Positions 16,807 to 26,250 are shown, counted from the stretch's first letter. The stretch is 64,000 nt of DNA from Pseudomonas graminis (GCF_900111735.1 NZ_FOHW01000007.1:62001-126000), one strand, 5' to 3'. Made by a program: numbers and translations. The notes: a model not told the origin generated them from the letters alone.

Positions 16807-17321
16807 GTTGGCTCGCCATACAGCGCGATGTAGCACTGGCGTAAGCCCTGCGCCAGGTACTGACGCACACGGGGTACCGAGACGCCGAGCTTTGAGGCGA
16901 TCTCAGCGTGGGGCATGCCGTCCAGGCGGTTATACAGAAAGGCGGCGCGCGCCTTGCTGGACAGCTTGCCCAGCAGACGGTCGATGGCTTTGAGGTCTTC
17001 GAGAATCAGTTGCTGCTCTTCCAGCGAAGGTTGTTCGCCCTCGGGAATCAGCATCAGTTCGTCCAGATACGCCTGTTCCAGCGCGGCTCGCCGGAAATGG
17101 TCGAACAACAAGCCTTTCGCGATTGAAACCAGAAAGGCCCGGGGCTCTCGGGGTTCAAGCAATTGCTCACGGCCCAGCAGTCGAATGAATGTGTCCTGAC
17201 TCAAGTCTTCGGCGCGGTGGGGGCAGGCGACATTACGTCTGAGCCAGCCCAGCAGCCAGCCGCGATGGTCCCGATAGAGCGTTCCGACAAGCTGCTGCTG
17301 GGGACTTTGAAGTGACGACAC
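16803..17321 (-). CDS. FecI-type ECF sigma factor
   Basis: The product has 172 residues. No ATG fits; the GTG at 17321 gives the usual family length and puts VSSLQSPQQQLVGTLYRDHRGWLLGWLRRN at the N-terminus. A longer open frame upstream has no family sequence. Region 2 (AEDLSQDTFIRLLGREQL, EPRAFLVSIAKGLLFDHFRR) and region 4 (LSSKARAAFLYNRLDGMPHAEIASKLGVSVPRVRQYLAQGLRQC) are complete. This class directs transcription of the cognate TonB receptor when released by the FecR partner. A Fur-like sequence lies 28-46 bases before the start, so iron limitation probably induces the pair. Confidence 0.9.
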   Translation of the reverse strand: MSSLQSPQQQLVGTLYRDHRGWLLGWLRRNVACPHRAEDLSQDTFIRLLGREQLLEPREPRAFLVSIAKGLLFDHFRRAALEQAYLDELMLIPEGEQPSLEEQQLILEDLKAIDRLLGKLSSKARAAFLYNRLDGMPHAEIASKLGVSVPRVRQYLAQGLRQCYIALYGEPT

Positions 17322-17348
17322 GAGCGCACCGAGGAGAACAAAGGGGCT

Positions 17349-17367
17349 AACGAGAATTGTTCGCGAT
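17349..17367 (-). promoter_or_regulatory. Possible Fur box before the FecI-type sigma gene
   Basis: Plus-strand AACGAGAATTGTTCGCGAT reads on the minus strand as GAACAATTCTCGTT, a partial match to the Fur core with its TTCTC half. It lies 28-46 bases upstream of the GTG start. The match is weaker than the one at 15462. Confidence 0.35.
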
Positions 17368-17493
17368 TGTGTCAGAGCCGCCCAATGCTGGCAATTGGTC
17401 CTTGTAGGAAGAAGCCGAACGGTTGACGTAAGAATCGACCATTCGGTTTGTAAGGTCAGTCGTGATCCAGACCAAGACGGGGCAGGGCAGAAG

Positions 17494-18213
17494 CTAAAAC
17501 GAATGGGATTGCTGCTGCCGTCGCCATTTCGCCACACCTTGCTCAAGCTGTGCGGGGGTATCGATCCCCTGTCGCCTGGCGTGGCTGAACAGGATCATCG
17601 CGAGTTCGGCGGTCACCAGCGCATCGGCGCTGGCGTGATGACGCTCTTCGGCGTGGAGCCCGAAGAATCGCGTCCAGTCGTCCAGGCCTGCCTGACGCAA
17701 ATTCGCGTTCGGGCAAATGAAGGGCGCGATGTGAGCGACATCGATGAAGGGGTGCAGCAGGCGATAGCCCAGGCTTTCCTTTAATGCACGCCCCAGCATG
17801 TGCTCGTCGAACGCCGCGTGAAATGCCAGCAGCGGGCTGTCACCCACGAATGCCATGAAATCCAGCAGCGCTTCCACCGGCTCGCTGCCTGCCGCAATTG
17901 CGGTGGGCCCCAGCCCGTGAATCAATACGCTCGGGCCGAGTTTGTGATCGGTGCGCATCAGCGTGCGCTCGAACTGTTGCCCCAGATCGATCGCGCCATC
18001 TTCGATGACCACGGCGCCGATCGACAGCACCTCGTCCCGCTGCAGATTCAGTCCGCTGGTTTCAAGATCGACCACCACCCACCGTTGCTGGCGCAGTGTC
18101 TTCTGATCCCGCGCGCAGGGCCCGGGCAGGGCGTGCAGGCGCTGTTGCTGTTCCGGCGTGAGTTCAGGAACGAGGGCGCGTTTGGATGGTTTGAGCCAGC
18201 GGAACAAATTCAT
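17494..18213 (-). CDS. DnaQ-like DEDDh 3'-5' exonuclease
   Basis: The product has 239 residues from the ATG at 18213; an open extension upstream reads through the neighbour's 3' end and is not family-like. Exonuclease motif I is VVVDLETSGLN (Asp49, Glu51). Motif II includes Asp136 in AFHAAFDEHML. Motif III has the H-x4-D pair His192/Asp197 in RHHASADALVTAEL. This is the catalytic set of the RNase T/DNA polymerase III epsilon family. It starts 10 bases after the stop of the nucleotidyltransferase-like gene, so the two form an operon; the same pair is common in pseudomonads. The substrate (DNA repair or RNA) cannot be told from sequence. Confidence 0.88.
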   Translation of the reverse strand: MNLFRWLKPSKRALVPELTPEQQQRLHALPGPCARDQKTLRQQRWVVVDLETSGLNLQRDEVLSIGAVVIEDGAIDLGQQFERTLMRTDHKLGPSVLIHGLGPTAIAAGSEPVEALLDFMAFVGDSPLLAFHAAFDEHMLGRALKESLGYRLLHPFIDVAHIAPFICPNANLRQAGLDDWTRFFGLHAEERHHASADALVTAELAMILFSHARRQGIDTPAQLEQGVAKWRRQQQSHSF

Positions 18214-18223
18214 GATCAGTCGC

Positions 18224-20158
18224 TTACAGTTGGTAGCGCACAGTGAGGCTGGTCTGCAGCCGCTGCGCCTGACGGAACGACTCACGCAGAATGCGCCGGT
18301 CCAGATGATTGAGCACATCCGGGTCGATGCGATTGGAGTACGGCAGGTTTTGCCGGTTCTGCTGCTGATGTTGTTGCATACGGGTTTGCTGGATGAAGTG
18401 ATAAGCCTCTTCATATGCCGCACCGTCCAGCGGGTCGATCACCTCTTTGGCCACCAGCTGACGCAGCCTGTCCAGCGTGTTGCTCGCCTCGACGCCGTTG
18501 GCCAAGGCCAGCAATCTCGCCCCGTCGACGAATGGCGTCAGGCCCTGGGTCTTCAGATCCAGCGTGTCTTTTTCACTGCCTTTGCGGGCGACCACGAAGT
18601 CCTTGAAGCGGCCCACCGGTGGGCGCTGACGCAGGGCGTTGTCGGCCATCATGCGCTGGAACAAGGCGTTGTCTGCGACCTGCGCAAGAATGCTCTGACG
18701 CAACTGATCACCGCCGCTTTCATCGCCCCAGACCACGCGCAGATCGAAATAGATAGAAGACGACAGCAGGTTCTCCGGCGTGGCTTCGCGAATGAACGAG
18801 CCGAATCGCCGTGCCCACTCGATGCGCGACAGGCACAGCTGTGGATTGCTCGCCATGATCCCGCCCTTGCACAGCGCGAATCCGCACACCGCCAGGCTTT
18901 GATTGATCCGCTCGGCAATGGGCAACAACCGGCCGCGTATTGCGGCGGCCTCGGCGGCGTCCCCGGCTTCGAACAGAATGCCGTTGTCCTGATCGGTGTA
19001 CAGCGTTTGCTCGCGCCGGCCTTCGCTGCCAAAGCACAGCCAACTGAAAGCGATGCCGGGATCGCCTTTCTCTTCCAGCGTGAGTTCGATGACGCGACAG
19101 ACCATGTGATCGTTGAGCAGCGTGATGATCTGGGTGATCTGGGTGGACGAGGCGCCGTGGGCGAGCATCCGGTCCACCAGTTGAACGATGTCGCCGCGCA
19201 GGTTGGCCAGCGAATCGATGCGCGGCGCGCTGCGGATGGTGCGTGCCAGATGCACCAGATCCACGCGCTGCAGGGAGAACAGGTCGCGCTCGGAGACCAC
19301 GCCACACAAACGCTGATCCTTCACCAGGCAGACATGGGCGATATGCCGCTGGGTCATGGCAATGGCCGCATCGAAGGCGCTGGCGTCCGGGCTCAGGTAG
19401 AACGGCGCCTGAATCATGCTGCGTTCGATGGGCTCGCCGAAATCAGCGTCGATGTTGGCGACGACCTGACGCAGATCGCGCAGCGTAAAAATACCCAGCG
19501 GCGCCTTGGCCTCGTCCACGATCACGATACTGCCCACTTGCTGCTCGTCCATCTGCCGCACGGCTTCACGCAGCGGCGTGTCGGGGGAGCAGGTCACCGG
19601 ATGACGCATCGCCAGCTCACCCAGTCGCGTATTCAGTGAGTATTGCGTGCCGAGTGTTTCCACCGCCTTCTGCTTTACTTGCTGATTCACCTGATCGAGC
19701 AGGCTGCTGACGCCGCGCAGGGCGAAGTCGCGGAACTCATTGGAGAGCGCGAACAGCTTGATAAAGGCTTGTTTATTCAGTTGTAGGCAGAAGGTGTCTT
19801 CGGCCGCCAGATGCTCGGTTCGCGTGGCGCGTTCGCCGAGCAGCGCCGCCAGGGGAAAACACTCGCCCGTGGTGATTTCAAACGTGGTTTCGGTGCCGCC
19901 TTTTGCCGAATGGGGGCGCTCGCCCACCACCCGGCCTTGTTTGACGATGTAAAAATGTTCTACTGGCCCATCGCTAGGCTTGATGATGCTTTCGTCTATA
20001 GCGTAGAAACGCAGGTGACACTGTTCGACAAGGTAGGCCAGATGGGCGTTTTCCATCTGGTTGAACGGCGGGAATTTTTGCAGGAACTGCATCGTGCCGT
20101 GGATGTTCTGCAGAACGGCTGTTTTGCCTGCCTGGGTAAAAGCGTCCGCTTTGCTCAT
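18224..20158 (-). CDS. cNMP-binding / CBS / DUF294 nucleotidyltransferase-like protein
   Basis: The product has 644 residues and a modular signal-responsive layout. A cyclic-nucleotide-binding-type domain (about 25-140) comes first, then a coiled linker and two CBS domains (about 180-305: MRHPVTCSPDTPLREAVRQM, RHIAHVCLVKDQRLCGVVSERDLF). Next is a GlnD-like nucleotidyltransferase domain with GSEGRREQTLYTDQDN at 377-392, and a C-terminal DUF294_C helical region. The GSEGR...TDQD motif holds the metal-binding acidic residues, so the enzyme fold appears intact, unlike degenerate cousins. Its target is unknown. The partner gene downstream is a DEDDh exonuclease, suggesting nucleotide- or energy-sensed control of a nuclease. 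That link is inference. Confidence 0.85.
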   Translation of the reverse strand: MSKADAFTQAGKTAVLQNIHGTMQFLQKFPPFNQMENAHLAYLVEQCHLRFYAIDESIIKPSDGPVEHFYIVKQGRVVGERPHSAKGGTETTFEITTGECFPLAALLGERATRTEHLAAEDTFCLQLNKQAFIKLFALSNEFRDFALRGVSSLLDQVNQQVKQKAVETLGTQYSLNTRLGELAMRHPVTCSPDTPLREAVRQMDEQQVGSIVIVDEAKAPLGIFTLRDLRQVVANIDADFGEPIERSMIQAPFYLSPDASAFDAAIAMTQRHIAHVCLVKDQRLCGVVSERDLFSLQRVDLVHLARTIRSAPRIDSLANLRGDIVQLVDRMLAHGASSTQITQIITLLNDHMVCRVIELTLEEKGDPGIAFSWLCFGSEGRREQTLYTDQDNGILFEAGDAAEAAAIRGRLLPIAERINQSLAVCGFALCKGGIMASNPQLCLSRIEWARRFGSFIREATPENLLSSSIYFDLRVVWGDESGGDQLRQSILAQVADNALFQRMMADNALRQRPPVGRFKDFVVARKGSEKDTLDLKTQGLTPFVDGARLLALANGVEASNTLDRLRQLVAKEVIDPLDGAAYEEAYHFIQQTRMQQHQQQNRQNLPYSNRIDPDVLNHLDRRILRESFRQAQRLQTSLTVRYQL

Positions 20159-20220
20159 GACCGATACCGCTTGTTTTTATTGACCCCATGGTCGACCGCT
20201 TATCGGGCAGTGCCCATTGG

Positions 20221-20235
20221 ACGTAAGTCTTACGT
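20221..20235. promoter_or_regulatory. 15-base palindrome in a divergent promoter region
   Basis: ACGTAAG-T-CTTACGT is a perfect inverted repeat around one central base. It lies 63 bases before the nucleotidyltransferase-like gene (minus) and 157 bases before the receiver gene (plus). This is a possible operator; the binding protein is unknown. Confidence 0.4.
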
Positions 20236-20391
20236 GACTGCAAAGGCGTTGGATCGCATCGAACCAAGGTGTAAAACCGCAGCGATGCAGTTAGCGTCAG
20301 GCCTCAGGCCCCGGCATGAAGCCGACAGGATGTGCAGCGTATCAATCGTTTGCGCTGTCAGAATTGAAGTCGACAGGAAGATGAGACGGGT

Positions 20392-20838
20392 ATGTTCGAT
20401 CACAGTATTTTGAGTGATGAAGAGCGCGAAGCCCTCAATGAGGTGATGCTCGCGCCTGCGTCCCAATCGCCACATCGGGTGTTGATCGTCGACGACGACA
20501 AGGATGCTCGGGAAGTTCTGGCCGAAATTCTCAGTCTCAATGACATCAGCTGCATCACCGCCGCCGGCGGCACCAGTGCCATGCACTTGCTGCAGACCCG
20601 GCCGTCCATTGCGCTGCTGATCACCGATCTGCGCATGGCGCCGTGCGACGGGCTGGACCTGATCCGTCGGGTGCGCGAATCGGACCGCGCGGAGCTGCCG
20701 ATCATTATCGTGTCTGGTGACGCCAACGTCCGCGACGCCATTGATGCGATGCACTTGAGCGTGGTGGATTTTCTGCTCAAGCCGATCAACACCAAGCAGC
20801 TGTTGCGACTGGTGAAGCGGGAACTGGAAATGGCGTAA
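20392..20838 (+). CDS. Single-domain response regulator (orphan receiver)
   Basis: The product has 148 residues: a short N-terminal tail of about 27 residues and then one receiver domain with no output domain. The acidic triad Asp34-36 (VDDDKDAR), phosphoacceptor Asp79 (LLITDLRMAP), Ser108 (IIIVSGD) and Lys130 (FLLKPI) are all present. No histidine kinase gene is adjacent. Such proteins act by protein contact in phosphorelays, chemotaxis or output switching; the partner cannot be named. A REP pair and a strong bidirectional terminator separate it from convergent glcB. Confidence 0.85.
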   Translation: MFDHSILSDEEREALNEVMLAPASQSPHRVLIVDDDKDAREVLAEILSLNDISCITAAGGTSAMHLLQTRPSIALLITDLRMAPCDGLDLIRRVRESDRAELPIIIVSGDANVRDAIDAMHLSVVDFLLKPINTKQLLRLVKRELEMA

Positions 20839-20904
20839 GAGCGCCGCCCTTTTGATAGGGGCGCCGATGGGGTGAGTACGTTCTGACTGTATGACCGTAT
20901 GCAC

Positions 20905-20993
20905 TGTAGGAGCGCGCTTGCCCGCGAATGCAATCTGGCAGGCGATATCTCCATCAAAGTCATACCGCAATCGCGGGCAAGCGCGCTCCTACA
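20905..20993. repeat. REP pair
   Basis: Arms at 20905-20927 and 20971-20993 form a perfect 23-base inverted repeat with the same arm sequence as at 2110 and 15655. It lies between convergent genes. Confidence 0.9.
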
Positions 20994-21013
20994 ATGACCG
21001 AGTGGTGAAACAG

Positions 21014-21051
21014 AAAAGGCGGTGTCCATTTACCCGGACACCGCCTTTTTG
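21014..21051. terminator. Bidirectional terminator between the receiver gene and glcB
   Basis: AAAAGGCGGTGTCC (21014-21027) pairs perfectly with GGACACCGCCTTTT (21036-21049) around an 8-base loop. T runs follow on both strands. Confidence 0.92.
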
Positions 21052-21063
21052 TTTGGGCGCTGA

Positions 21064-23241
21064 TTAAGCCCCGTGTTTCGCCTTGAACTCCCGACGGCGG
21101 CGGTGCAGCACCGGCTCGGTGTAACCATTCGGCTGCCGTGTCCCCTCGATCACCAGCTCAACCGCTGCCTGAAACGCGATGTTGCTGTCGAAGTCCGGCG
21201 CAAGCGGCCGATACAGCGCATCACCTGCGTTTTGACGGTCCACCACCGGCGCCATGCGTTTGAGGCTTTCCATCACCTGCTGCTCGCTGACTACGCCATG
21301 GCGTAGCCAGTTGGCAATGTGCTGGCTGGAAATCCGCAGCGTTGCGCGGTCCTCCATCAGGCCGATGTCGTTGATGTCCGGCACCTTCGAGCAGCCCACG
21401 CCCTGATCGATCCAGCGCACCACATAACCGAGGATGCCCTGGGCGTTGTTGTCCAGCTCGTTCTGGATCTCCTCGGCCGTCCAGTCTGTGTTCGGCGCCA
21501 ATGGGATGGTCAGAATGTCATCGACCGAGGCCGGCGTGCGCTGGGCAAGCTCGGCCTGACGCGCGAACACGTCCACCTTGTGGTAATGCAGTGCGTGCAG
21601 CGCAGCGGCGGTAGGTGAAGGCACCCAGGCGGTGTTGGCGCCGGCCAGTGGATGGGCGATTTTCTGTTCGAGCATCGCGGCCATCAAGTCAGGCATCGCC
21701 CACATCCCTTTGCCGATCTGTGCGCGCCCTTGCAGGCCGCATTTCAAGCCGATATCGACGTTTGAGTTTTCATACGCGCCGATCCACTTTTCCGCCTTCA
21801 TCTGCGCCTTGCGTACGACAGGTCCCGCTTCCATCGACGTGTGAATCTCGTCGCCGGTGCGGTCCAGGAAGCCCGTGTTGATGAACACCACACGCTCGCT
21901 CGCCGCCTGAATGCAGGCCTTGAGGTTGATCGTGGTGCGGCGCTCTTCGTCCATGATCCCGACTTTCAGCGTGTTGCGCGGCAGGTTCAGCACCGCCTCG
22001 ATACGCCTGAACAACTCGTTGGTGAACGCCACTTCCTCCGGGCCGTGCATCTTCGGTTTGACGATGTACATCGAGCCCGTGCGGCTGTTGGCGCGGGAGG
22101 TATTGCCCTTGAGATTGTGGATCGCCGCGAGGCTGGTCAGCAGACCATCAAGAATACCTTCCGGCACTTCGTTGCCCTGATTGTCGAGAATCGCATCGAT
22201 GGTCATCAGGTGACCGACGTTGCGCACGAACAACAGCGAGCGGCCATGCAGCGTGACGGGTTCGCCGGTGGGCGAGGTGTAGACGCGGTCGGGATTCATC
22301 GTACGGGTAAAGCTGTTGCCGCCCTTGGAGACTTCTTCGGACAGATCGCCCTTCATCAGCCCCAGCCAGTTGCGGTACACCACGACCTTGTCGTCGGCGT
22401 CGACAGCAGCGATGGAGTCTTCGCAATCCATGATGGTGGTCAGCGCCGCTTCCATCAGCACGTCTTTGACGCCCGCCGGATCGGTCTGGCCGACCGGGCT
22501 CGTGGCGTCGATCTGGAGTTCGAAGTGCAGACCGTTGTGCTTGAACAGCAGCGCGGTCGGCGCCAAGGCGTCGCCCTGGAAACCGATCAGTTGGGCATCA
22601 TCGCGCAGGCCGGTGTTGCTGCCGCCCTTGAGACCGACGATCAACATGCCATCGACCAGCTTGTAGCCGGTGGAGTCAACGTGGGAGCCCGCCGCCAGAG
22701 GAGCGGCTTCGTCCAGAAAGGCGCGAGCGAAGGCGATGACTTTGTCGCCGCGGACCCGGTTATAGCCTGTGCCCTTTTCCGCGCCGCCCGCTTCGCTGAT
22801 GGCGTCGGTGCCGTACAGCGCGTCATACAGCGAGCCCCAGCGGGCATTCGATGCATTGAGCGCGAAACGTGCGTTCATCACTGGCACCACCAATTGCGGG
22901 CCGGCCATGCGCGCGATTTCTTCGTCGACGTTTTGTGTGGTGATCTGGAAGTCCGCCGCTTCTGGCAGCAAATAGCCGATTTCCAGCAGGAATGCCTTGT
23001 AGGCGGCCGCGTCGTGGGCGTTGCCGGCATTGGACTGATGCCAGGCGTCGATACGCGCCTGGAATTCGTCTCGTTTGGCGAGCAGAGCTTTGTTCTTCGG
23101 CGCGAGCTCGTGGATGAGCGCATCGGCACCGGCCCAGAATGCAGCGGCGTCGAGGCCGGTTCCGGGAATGGCTTCGTTGTTCACAAAATCCAGCAGGACG
23201 TTGGCGACCCTCAGGCCACCGACTTGAACGTGTTCAGTCAT
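21064..23241 (-). CDS. glcB: Malate synthase G
   Basis: The product has 725 residues, the normal length of the monomeric G isoform. The ATG at 23241 has GAGG about 6 bases upstream; an in-frame start at 23253 would add only four residues. Recognisable blocks are [20 protein letters not shown] at the start, the [23 protein letters not shown] region, [26 protein letters not shown] and [22 protein letters not shown]. The enzyme condenses glyoxylate with acetyl-CoA to malate in the glyoxylate shunt and glycolate use. It stands alone here; no glc oxidase genes are adjacent. It is divergent from the gcvR-like gene across 323 bases. Confidence 0.96.
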   Translation of the reverse strand: MTEHVQVGGLRVANVLLDFVNNEAIPGTGLDAAAFWAGADALIHELAPKNKALLAKRDEFQARIDAWHQSNAGNAHDAAAYKAFLLEIGYLLPEAADFQITTQNVDEEIARMAGPQLVVPVMNARFALNASNARWGSLYDALYGTDAISEAGGAEKGTGYNRVRGDKVIAFARAFLDEAAPLAAGSHVDSTGYKLVDGMLIVGLKGGSNTGLRDDAQLIGFQGDALAPTALLFKHNGLHFELQIDATSPVGQTDPAGVKDVLMEAALTTIMDCEDSIAAVDADDKVVVYRNWLGLMKGDLSEEVSKGGNSFTRTMNPDRVYTSPTGEPVTLHGRSLLFVRNVGHLMTIDAILDNQGNEVPEGILDGLLTSLAAIHNLKGNTSRANSRTGSMYIVKPKMHGPEEVAFTNELFRRIEAVLNLPRNTLKVGIMDEERRTTINLKACIQAASERVVFINTGFLDRTGDEIHTSMEAGPVVRKAQMKAEKWIGAYENSNVDIGLKCGLQGRAQIGKGMWAMPDLMAAMLEQKIAHPLAGANTAWVPSPTAAALHALHYHKVDVFARQAELAQRTPASVDDILTIPLAPNTDWTAEEIQNELDNNAQGILGYVVRWIDQGVGCSKVPDINDIGLMEDRATLRISSQHIANWLRHGVVSEQQVMESLKRMAPVVDRQNAGDALYRPLAPDFDSNIAFQAAVELVIEGTRQPNGYTEPVLHRRRREFKAKHGA

Positions 23242-23564
23242 TGCTTGCCTCACTCTGCTCAGCTATTTGACATCTATGTAGTGCACGCGAGGGGATACTA
23301 CATGACGGTTTGCGGCGTGAAAATCAGACTTGATTTGCAGCGATCGACCGAATTCAGGCATTCGGCCACGCATCGGTATGGGATGTTCTCAAAGAGCGAT
23401 CAGATTGTTCCAGAAAAGTATTCGAATCGTACACAGAAATTCCTCATGCGTTCACGCCGCTGCGGGCAGTGCAGACCTGCCTATACTCCCCAAAACCACC
23501 CCGCAACCCATGAGGCGTGGTATTAAACAGGCCTCAGTCGCTGCACATAAAAAAGGAGTCGTTT
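23242..23564. other. Divergent intergenic region, glcB / gcvR
   Basis: No gene is supported in these 323 bases. The only promoter-like element I see is TATACT at 23482-23487, in the right place for the plus-strand gene, without a convincing -35 partner. Confidence 0.4.
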
Positions 23565-24083
23565 GTGGATCATCTTATCGTCACGGTGTCCGCGCCGGAC
23601 AAGCCAGGCGTGGTCGAGCAGCTCGCCGCATGCATTGCCGATCACGGTGGCAATTGGCTGGAAAGCCGTATGTCACACATGGCCGGGCAGTTCGCCGGGA
23701 TTCTGCGGGTCAGCGCGCCGGTCGACGCGCATCAGCCCCTTCGCAGCGCGCTGGAAGGGCTCTCGGCAAAAGGCATCCGCGTATTGTTCGCCGAAGTCGT
23801 CCCCGAAGCCTTGCCTGAGTGGAGGCCCATCACCATGGAACTGGTGGGCAATGATCGAGCCGGGATCGTGCGCGACCTCACTCGCGTGCTGGCCGAGCAA
23901 GGCGTCAACCTGGAGCATCTGGTGACCAGTGTCGAGCCCGCGCCCATGAGCAGCGAAACGCTGTTTCGCGCCCATGCCGAGTTGGGGTTGCCGATGGACC
24001 TTTCGCTGGATGTGCTGCAGCAGCGGCTGGAAACCCTGGCGGATGACCTGATGGTGGAACTCCACCTGCCGACGGACGAGTAA
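23565..24083 (+). CDS. gcvR: GcvR-like protein with two ACT domains
   Basis: The product has 172 residues. The start is GTG at 23565, fixed by AAGGAG 6 bases upstream. Two ACT folds are visible: DHLIVTVSAPDKPGVVEQLA (about 2-75) and PITMELVGNDRAGIVRDLTRVL (about 88-165). The fold binds amino acids, and the E. coli relative represses the glycine cleavage operon by binding GcvA in the presence of glycine. No gcv genes are adjacent, so the target is assumed from family. The gene ends near a possible terminator convergent with rarD. Confidence 0.82.
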   Translation: MDHLIVTVSAPDKPGVVEQLAACIADHGGNWLESRMSHMAGQFAGILRVSAPVDAHQPLRSALEGLSAKGIRVLFAEVVPEALPEWRPITMELVGNDRAGIVRDLTRVLAEQGVNLEHLVTSVEPAPMSSETLFRAHAELGLPMDLSLDVLQQRLETLADDLMVELHLPTDE

Positions 24084-24093
24084 TCGATGTAAA

Positions 24094-24138
24094 CGCTGCA
24101 GGCCCTGCTTTTTCGGCGCGCCTGCAGCGATTCCTTTT
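24094..24138 (+). terminator. Probable terminator after gcvR
   Basis: CGCTGCAGG (24094-24102) pairs with CCTGCAGCG (24121-24129) across an 18-base loop. ATTCCTTTTT follows. The long loop lowers confidence. Confidence 0.5.
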
Positions 24139-24144
24139 TCCTGA

Positions 24145-25038
24145 TCAGGCCTGGGCGCGTTTGCGCAGTGAGCGCCATGCGTCGAAGCTGTAGATGACCA
24201 ATCCGGACCAGATGAAGGCGAAGGTCACTAAGGTGGCCGAGGGCATGTGTTCGTCGTACAGCACAACCGCCAGGGCCAGCACGAGCGTCGGCGCGATGTA
24301 CTGCAGGAAGCCCAGGGTCGCGTAGGGCAAATGCCTTGCTGCGGCGTTGAAACACACCAGCGGCACGAGGGTCACCGGACCGGCCGCCGCCAGCCAGAGC
24401 GCCTCGGATGTTGTCCAGAATTCCGGCTGTGCGCTGTGGGCCAGCGGGTTGAAAATCAACCAGCCCACGGCCAGCGGCACCAGAATCCAGGTCTCCACGA
24501 CCAGCCCGGGCAGTGCGGCCACCGGTGCTTTTTTGCGAATCAGGCCGTAGAAGCCGAAAGTGAACGCCAGCGCGAGCGACACCCACGGCAGGCTCCCCAC
24601 TTGCCAGACCTGCTGAAGCACACCGATCAACGCCAGCATCACCGCGACCCATTGCAACGGCCGCAGTCTTTCACGCAGCAGCACCATGCCGAGCATCACG
24701 TTGATCAGCGGGTTGATGAAGTAACCCAGGCTGGCTTCGACCATGTGGTTGTTGTTCACGGCCCACACGTAAATCAGCCAGTTGGCGGCGATCAACGTGC
24801 CGCTGCAGGCGAGAATAGCGAGGCGTTTGGGGTTATCCCGCAGCTCTTGCCACCAGCCCGGATGCTTCCAGACCAGCAGCAGAAGCGAGCCGGAAATGGC
24901 TGACCAGATCGCCCGATTGACGATGATTTCCAGTGAAGGAACGCTGGCCAGCACCTTGAAGTAGATCGGAAACAGCCCCCAGATGATGTAGGCGCTCAGG
25001 CCCAGAATGTACCCGCGACGCGGGTTGGCAGCTTGCAT
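24145..25038 (-). CDS. rarD: RarD-family EamA transporter
   Basis: The product has 297 residues and about ten membrane helices in two EamA halves. It opens with RRGYILGLSAYIIWGLFPIYFK and carries NWLIYVWAVNNNHMVEASLGYFINPLINVMLGMVLLRERL, the signature block of RarD within the drug/metabolite transporter superfamily. RarD was named from chloramphenicol sensitivity in P. aeruginosa; the natural substrate is not established. It is convergent with gcvR and followed upstream by a REP-like pair. Confidence 0.92.
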   Translation of the reverse strand: MQAANPRRGYILGLSAYIIWGLFPIYFKVLASVPSLEIIVNRAIWSAISGSLLLLVWKHPGWWQELRDNPKRLAILACSGTLIAANWLIYVWAVNNNHMVEASLGYFINPLINVMLGMVLLRERLRPLQWVAVMLALIGVLQQVWQVGSLPWVSLALAFTFGFYGLIRKKAPVAALPGLVVETWILVPLAVGWLIFNPLAHSAQPEFWTTSEALWLAAAGPVTLVPLVCFNAAARHLPYATLGFLQYIAPTLVLALAVVLYDEHMPSATLVTFAFIWSGLVIYSFDAWRSLRKRAQA

Positions 25039-25130
25039 GAGTGGTCCTTCGGCAAGTTTTTTGTTGTGATGGTTCTATCTGTTTCGGTAACCGAACGTCG
25101 CGCAGGCGTGGGACGTGTGGCTGACGTATA

Positions 25131-25255
25131 GGAGCGTGGCTTGTCCCGCGATCGGCTGCGCAGCAGTCGTAAACCGGACGATTTAGCCTCGTCTGGTACA
25201 TCGAGTGTTCGGATTGCTGCCGCTTCGCGCCAGTTCGCGGGACAAGCCACGCTCC
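25131..25255. repeat. REP-like pair, variant arm
   Basis: Arms at 25131-25151 and 25235-25255 form a perfect 21-base inverted repeat (GGAGCGTGGCTTGTCCCGCG plus A). The arm is related to but distinct from the main REP type here, with GTGGCTTGTCCC in place of CGCGCTTGCCC. It lies between rarD and srkA. Confidence 0.85.
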
Positions 25256-25275
25256 AACAGAGTGTTTGCGCGTTT

Positions 25276-26250
25276 TCAGAACAGCTTCAGCGGTTCCTCG
25301 TTCAGCGCGGACAACTGCTCGCGCAGCGCCAGCACCTGGTCACCCCAATAGCGCTCGGTGCCGAACCAGGAAAAGCTGTGGTGGAACGCCGGATCGTCCC
25401 AGCGACGCGCCAGCCAGGCGCTGTAGTGCAACAGGCGTAAGGCCCGCAGCGGTTCGATGAGCGCCAGCTCACGGGGGTCGAAGTCGTGAAACTCGTTGTA
25501 GCCGTCCATCAATTCCGACAGCTGACTCAGACAGTCCTGACGATCACCCGCGAGCATCATCCAGACGTCCTGCACCGCCGGGCCCATGCGGCAGTCGTCG
25601 AGATCGACGATGTGGAAGATGTCGTCGCGGGTCATCATGTTGCCGGGGTGGCAATCGCCGTGCATGCGGATGTTCTGATGGGGCGTGGCGGCGTAGACGT
25701 CTTCCACGCGCTTGAGCAGGTCTTTGGCAACGGACTCATAGGCCGGCAGCAAGCTGCGCGGAATCACGTTGTTATCCAGCAGGTAGTTCAGCGAGTTGTG
25801 GCCGAAGTTCTGCACGCCAAGGGCTTCGCGGTGCTGGAACGGGCGCGTGGCGCCGACCGCATGGATGCGCCCCAGCAACTGGCCGAGACGGTAGAGCTGT
25901 TCGAGATTGCCAGGCTCTGGCGCGCGGCCGCCACGACGGGGGAACAGGGTAAAGCGAAAGCCGGCGTGCTCGAACAGGGTCTGGCCGTTGTGCACAAGGG
26001 GCGCGACGACCGGGATTTCGACGTCGGCCAGTTCTGCCGTGAAACTGTGTTCTTCGAGAATGGCTTCGTTGGTCCAGCGACCGGGCCGGTAGAACTTGGC
26101 AATCAGCGGCTGCTGTTCATCGATGCCGACCTGATAGACACGGTTCTCATAGCTGTTGAGCGCGAGAATACGGGCGTCGGTGACAAAGCCGATGCTCTCG
26201 ACGGCGTCCAGCACCAGGTCAGGTGTAAGTGTTTCGAACGGGTGGGCCAT
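25276..26250 (-). CDS. srkA: Stress response Ser/Thr kinase SrkA (YihE/RdoA)
   Basis: The kinase has 324 residues of the aminoglycoside-phosphotransferase/choline-kinase-like fold. The catalytic loop MHGDCHPGNMM gives Asp199 and Asn204. The metal site IVDLDDC gives Asp216 and Asp218 (DFG equivalent). The N-terminal LNSYENRVYQVGI and LIAKFYRPGRW match YihE. In E. coli this kinase is induced by envelope stress (Cpx) and lowers stress-induced killing. It stands alone between REP elements. All catalytic residues are intact. Confidence 0.93.
   Translation of the reverse strand: MAHPFETLTPDLVLDAVESIGFVTDARILALNSYENRVYQVGIDEQQPLIAKFYRPGRWTNEAILEEHSFTAELADVEIPVVAPLVHNGQTLFEHAGFRFTLFPRRGGRAPEPGNLEQLYRLGQLLGRIHAVGATRPFQHREALGVQNFGHNSLNYLLDNNVIPRSLLPAYESVAKDLLKRVEDVYAATPHQNIRMHGDCHPGNMMTRDDIFHIVDLDDCRMGPAVQDVWMMLAGDRQDCLSQLSELMDGYNEFHDFDPRELALIEPLRALRLLHYSAWLARRWDDPAFHHSFSWFGTERYWGDQVLALREQLSALNEEPLKLF

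Noticed and set aside
21841..23526. 561-residue plus-strand ORF opposite glcB
   Set aside because: It is a long shadow frame of a high-GC gene, rich in Arg, Val, His and Gln with no domain; malate synthase on the other strand is certain.
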